From: Ectothiorhodospiraceae bacterium | Lineage (GTDB): Bacteria > Pseudomonadota > Gammaproteobacteria > Nitrococcales > Aquisalimonadaceae | DNA: 33,728 nt | Assembly: GCA_003565775.1 (NCBI GenBank) | Contig: PXAT01000141.1 | Span: 1 to 33,728, forward strand | Direction: 5' to 3' | In this document: in pieces, positions 30,944-33,728 of the stretch | Position numbering within the stretch: the stretch's first letter is position 1 | How the letters are laid out: each line of letters begins with the position of its first letter | Made by a program: the position numbers and the translations under genes | Notes under the pieces: model-generated | What the model was told of the DNA's origin: nothing | The model's input: only the letters and a program-made list of their open reading frames with translations | The model's database searches: none

Positions 30944-31954
30944 ATGGCAAGCGCCTCTGCACTTCCGGATACCCTGATCGACCGGTTCGGCCGTCGAGTG
31001 AGTTACGTCCGCCTGTCGGTCACCGATCGCTGCGACTTCCGCTGTGTCTACTGCATGAGCGAAGACATGAAATTCCTGCCACGCAACCAGATCCTGACAC
31101 TGGAGGAACTGGCAGCGATCGGGCAGGCCTTTGCCGAACTCGGCGTCGACAAGATCCGGATCACCGGTGGTGAGCCGCTCGTCCGTCACAATGTGCTGGA
31201 ACTGTTTCAGACCCTGGGCGCCCTGGACGGTCTTCGGGAACTGACGCTGACCACGAACGGCTCGCAACTCGAGAAGATGGCCGGGCCGCTGCGGGAAGCC
31301 GGCGTGCGTCGCATCAACATCAGCCTGGACAGCCTTGATCCGGAGCGTTTCCGCCAGATCACCCGCGTCGGCGATCTGCAGCAGGTGCTGCGCGGCATCG
31401 ACGCAGCCTGTGAAGCCGGCTTCGAGCGCATCAAGCTCAATGCCGTGGCCATGAAGAACCGCAACGACGACGAAATCCTGCCCCTGGTGGATTATGTGGT
31501 CGCGCGCGGGATGGATATCAGCTTTATCGAAGAGATGCCGCTCGGCGAGATCGACGACCACGACCGGGCCGAGGTCTACATGTCGTCGGACGAAGTCGCC
31601 GACATCATCCGGCAGCGTTATCCGCTGGTCGCCAGCAGCGAGACTACCGGCGGCCCGTCACGCTATTTCCGGATTCCCGAGACCGGCAGCCGGGTGGGCT
31701 TCATCTCACCGCACAGCCACAACTTCTGCGAAAGCTGCAATCGCGTCCGCGTGACGACCGAAGGCCGGCTGTTACTTTGCCTGGGCCAGGAACATTCGGT
31801 CGACCTGCGACAGGTGCTGCGCGACAAGCCGGGCGACATGCTGGCGCTGAAGCGGGCGATCGTGGATTCGATGGAAATCAAACCCCGCGGCCATGACTTC
31901 AACCTGCAAGCCAAACCGGTCATTTTCCGGCACATGAGCGCGACCGGCGGCTGA
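30944..31954 (+). CDS. moaA: GTP 3',8-cyclase, molybdenum cofactor biosynthesis
   Basis: 336 residues from the ATG at 30944 (AAAGGT upstream); the frame is open to 30803 but the extra part is not conserved. Radical SAM motif CDFRCVYC (C-x3-C-x2-C) near residue 29, GGEPLVR near 72, and the second 4Fe-4S site FCESCNRVRVT...LLLCLG near 262-280. The C-terminus ends in Gly-Gly, needed for activity in MoaA. It starts cofactor synthesis by rearranging GTP, supplying the formate dehydrogenase transcribed divergently. MoaC, the partner for the next step, is not in the window. Confidence 0.97.
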   Translation: MASASALPDTLIDRFGRRVSYVRLSVTDRCDFRCVYCMSEDMKFLPRNQILTLEELAAIGQAFAELGVDKIRITGGEPLVRHNVLELFQTLGALDGLRELTLTTNGSQLEKMAGPLREAGVRRINISLDSLDPERFRQITRVGDLQQVLRGIDAACEAGFERIKLNAVAMKNRNDDEILPLVDYVVARGMDISFIEEMPLGEIDDHDRAEVYMSSDEVADIIRQRYPLVASSETTGGPSRYFRIPETGSRVGFISPHSHNFCESCNRVRVTTEGRLLLCLGQEHSVDLRQVLRDKPGDMLALKRAIVDSMEIKPRGHDFNLQAKPVIFRHMSATGG

Positions 31955-31976
31955 GGTCTGCCTGGCGGAACCTCAG
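31951..31976. terminator. Hairpin spanning the convergent moaA and DUF6494 stops
   Basis: A perfect 7-bp repeat CTGAGGT (31951-31957) with ACCTCAG (31970-31976) includes both stop codons. There is no T run, so a bidirectional terminator is only possible. Confidence 0.35.
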
Positions 31977-32188
31977 GATTCGCTCAGATCCAGGCGGCCG
32001 TCGATGGTATGACGCAATGACAGCTCATCCACCTCCAGCGTCATCCGCAGCCTGAGCTGTTCGCCGCCCTGAATCCGGCCATCGGACAGGGCCTGCTGCA
32101 GCGACTGCTCGATTTCCCGCTGTGAGGTCACGCCGACCTGCTTCAGAAACTTGCGGATCTGCATGTTCAATGCATCCTGATCAACCAT
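31973..32188 (-). CDS. DUF6494-like small protein of molybdenum cofactor loci
   Basis: 71 residues from the ATG at 32188, chosen for GGAGG 5 bases before it. Core motif MQIRKFLKQVGVTSQREIE, then RMTLEVDELSL and an acidic end. From memory this is DUF6494, a small family found with formate dehydrogenase and Moco genes; function unknown. It is convergent with moaA and diverges from moeA with only 36 bases between start codons, so the two share a compact promoter region. Confidence 0.82.
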   Translation of the reverse strand: MVDQDALNMQIRKFLKQVGVTSQREIEQSLQQALSDGRIQGGEQLRLRMTLEVDELSLRHTIDGRLDLSES

Positions 32189-32224
32189 CGTATCCTCCAC
32201 TTTCACTGACCTTGGCTAAACACC

Positions 32225-33502
32225 ATGACTGACAGCAATCGCCCGGTCCACCATGCCCCGTCCTGTGATGACGACTATCAGCCAGACACGCTCTCGGTAG
32301 AAGCCGCCTGGGACCGCATCCTGCAGGACGTTTCACCAGTGCACGGCAGCGAACGCCTGCCGGTGCGTTCTGCACTCGGCCGGATTCTGGACCAGGATAT
32401 CCACTCCACGGTCAACGTGCCCTACAGCGACAACTCGGCGATGGATGGCTATGCGCTACGCGGCGTCGATCTGCCATCACAGGGTGAGGCGGATCTGCGG
32501 GTGGTCGCGACGTCGCTCGCTGGTCATCCGTACGAAAAGACCCTGCAGGCCGGTGAATCTCTGCGGATCATGACCGGGGCGCCGATGCCCGCCGGGGCCG
32601 ACACGGTAATCCCCCAGGAAAAGGTCGAGCGCGACGGCGACACGATCCGCATCGACAGTTCGCACCGGGCGGGACAGAACGTCCGCGCCGCCGGGGAGGA
32701 TATTGCCGTCGGTGACTGCGTGCTCTCTGCGGGCACCCGCGTCGGTATCGCCGAACTGGGCATGCTCGGCTCGTTGGGTCTGGTGGAGGTCAGCTGCCGG
32801 CGACGAATCCGGGTCGCTTATTTTTCCACCGGCGACGAACTGCGTTCCGCCGGTACTGCCCTCCGCCCCGGCGATGTCTACGACAGCAACCGCTACACCC
32901 TGCATGCGGTGCTCACCGAACTGGGCGTCGAAGCCACCGACATGGGCGTGATCCCGGATGAGCCGGCAGCGATGGAACAGGCCTTCAGTGATGCCGCGAG
33001 CTTTTCCGATGCCATCCTGACCTCCGGCGGCGTCTCGGTCGGCGAGGCGGATTTCGTCAAGGACATCATGCAGCGCCTGGGTGAGGTCGGATTCTGGAAG
33101 ATCGCCATGCGCCCCGGACGACCATTGGCCTTTGGCAAGATCGGGCAGGCGCGATTCTTCGGCATGCCCGGCAACCCCGTCTCGGTAGTGGCGACCTGGT
33201 GCCAGTTCGTCAAACCGGCCCTGCGCCACCTGATGGGCGAAAGGATCAGCCAACCTTTCAGCTTCCGCGTGCGCACCGCCCATGACCTGCGCAAGCGGCG
33301 CGGCCGCACCGAATTCCAGCGTGGCATCCTCGACCGCAACGCAGAGGGTGAACTGCTGGTTCGGACCACCGGTGGCCAGGGCTCCGGAATCCTCAGCTCA
33401 GTTAGCCTGGCAAACTGCTTCATCGTGCTGCCCCATGACGCCGACTCTGTTGCTGAAGGCGAGTTTGTCGAGGTCCAGCCCTTCCACGGCGTGATGTCCT
33501 GA
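32225..33502 (+). CDS. moeA: Molybdopterin molybdotransferase
   Basis: 425 residues. Typical MoeA motifs: SVEAAWDRIL, VPYSDNSAMDGYAL near residue 62, MTGAPMPAGADTVI near 117, FSTGDEL near 200, GDVYDSNRYTL, TSGGVSVGEADFVKD near 263, and MRPGRPLAFGK with FFGMPGNPVSV near 300-320. The enzyme inserts molybdate into adenylated molybdopterin (the MogA product). It is of normal length. The ribosome site before the ATG is poor; the start is fixed by the conserved N-terminus and the short gap to the divergent DUF6494 gene. Confidence 0.96.
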   Translation: MTDSNRPVHHAPSCDDDYQPDTLSVEAAWDRILQDVSPVHGSERLPVRSALGRILDQDIHSTVNVPYSDNSAMDGYALRGVDLPSQGEADLRVVATSLAGHPYEKTLQAGESLRIMTGAPMPAGADTVIPQEKVERDGDTIRIDSSHRAGQNVRAAGEDIAVGDCVLSAGTRVGIAELGMLGSLGLVEVSCRRRIRVAYFSTGDELRSAGTALRPGDVYDSNRYTLHAVLTELGVEATDMGVIPDEPAAMEQAFSDAASFSDAILTSGGVSVGEADFVKDIMQRLGEVGFWKIAMRPGRPLAFGKIGQARFFGMPGNPVSVVATWCQFVKPALRHLMGERISQPFSFRVRTAHDLRKRRGRTEFQRGILDRNAEGELLVRTTGGQGSGILSSVSLANCFIVLPHDADSVAEGEFVEVQPFHGVMS

Positions 33503-33572
33503 AAACGCCCCACGGCCACCAGGCGAAAAACGTAAAATAACGCTCAAACCGGGAACTTGGCGCATACCCGAC

Positions 33573-33578
33573 TATACT
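33573..33578 (+). promoter_or_regulatory. Candidate -10 element TATACT
   Basis: A near-consensus -10 hexamer 143 bases before the final gene start. A matching -35 is not clear at normal spacing, so the call is tentative. A weak CGCC...GGCG stem followed by AAAAA just after the moeA stop might be its terminator. Confidence 0.35.
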
Positions 33579-33720
33579 GTCGCGAAACGGTGACGGCCGC
33601 AGCGCACACGGCCTGGCCAGCGCTTCCTGCCGTCATCCGTTGCTCATTGACGGCCCAACGCCTTCCGCTCCGCCGGAATCCGCTGGACCTCGCTTGTTCG
33701 GCCTAACTGGAGGTCAGGTC

Positions 33721-33728
33721 ATGCGCAA
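33721..33728 (+). CDS. Start of a truncated gene at the window edge
   Basis: An ATG at 33721 follows TGGAGGTCAGGTC, a good Shine-Dalgarno at normal spacing. Only two codons are inside the window, so the product is unknown. Confidence 0.55.

Overview
The window is about 33.7 kb of high-GC, gene-dense bacterial DNA. Codon use, the formate dehydrogenase operon architecture (DUF3305/DUF3306, TorD-type chaperone, small Tat-leader protein) and the protein family mix suggest a gammaproteobacterium, perhaps a halophilic or Ectothiorhodospiraceae-like one. That placement is inference from gene content; no rRNA or other phylogenetic marker is present. I saw no tRNA, rRNA, CRISPR array, transposase or integrase.

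Left part (1-8.7 kb, mostly + strand). It opens with the 3' end of a protein carrying tandem Ala-Ala-Asn-Pro-Cys repeats. Then come a DUF6969-like protein, an orphan double-PAS histidine kinase and an AhpD-like (CMD family) protein. A minus-strand pair follows (DUF547 protein and a VTT/TVP38 membrane protein), divergent from a DUF3179 protein that overlaps a Cys-Cys membrane protein gene. An orphan FMN/3Fe-4S glutamate-synthase-like protein and a small membrane protein end this part. Between 8.8 and 9.1 kb lies the C-terminal half of a broken SRPBCC gene next to a perfect inverted repeat.

Centre (9.2-21.0 kb, all minus strand). This is the most interesting region and looks like an arsenic biotransformation locus. 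In transcription order it holds a VTT membrane protein, a flavoprotein disulfide reductase (MerA-like but lacking MerA's C-terminal cysteines), the radical SAM protein ArsS, a MASE1 histidine kinase, a FixJ-type response regulator, the arsenite methyltransferase ArsM, a complete Pst-type ABC transporter (pstS-C-A-B, no phoU), then a secreted thioredoxin, CcdA and a second CMD protein. Several genes overlap: arsS with the kinase (TGATG), kinase with regulator, arsM with pstS (TGATG), and through pstSCAB. The simplest reading is uptake of arsenate (or phosphate) coupled to reduction, methylation and 5'-deoxyadenosylation of arsenic, under a dedicated two-component system. The glycosyltransferase and nucleosidase expected for finished arsenosugars are not visible here.

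Right part (21.1-33.7 kb). A formate dehydrogenase operon on the minus strand runs DUF3305, DUF3306, a multi-cluster ferredoxin, TorD-like chaperone, Tat-leader peptide, a Mo/W catalytic subunit with Cys rather than Sec, Fe-S subunit, small lipoprotein and cytochrome b subunit, then a DUF6505 gene. Divergent from it are molybdenum cofactor genes moaA and moeA, with a DUF6494 gene between them. A 10-bp motif, AACTGTCACA, recurs upstream of both minus-strand segments of the formate dehydrogenase locus. The last bases begin another gene behind a clear Shine-Dalgarno.
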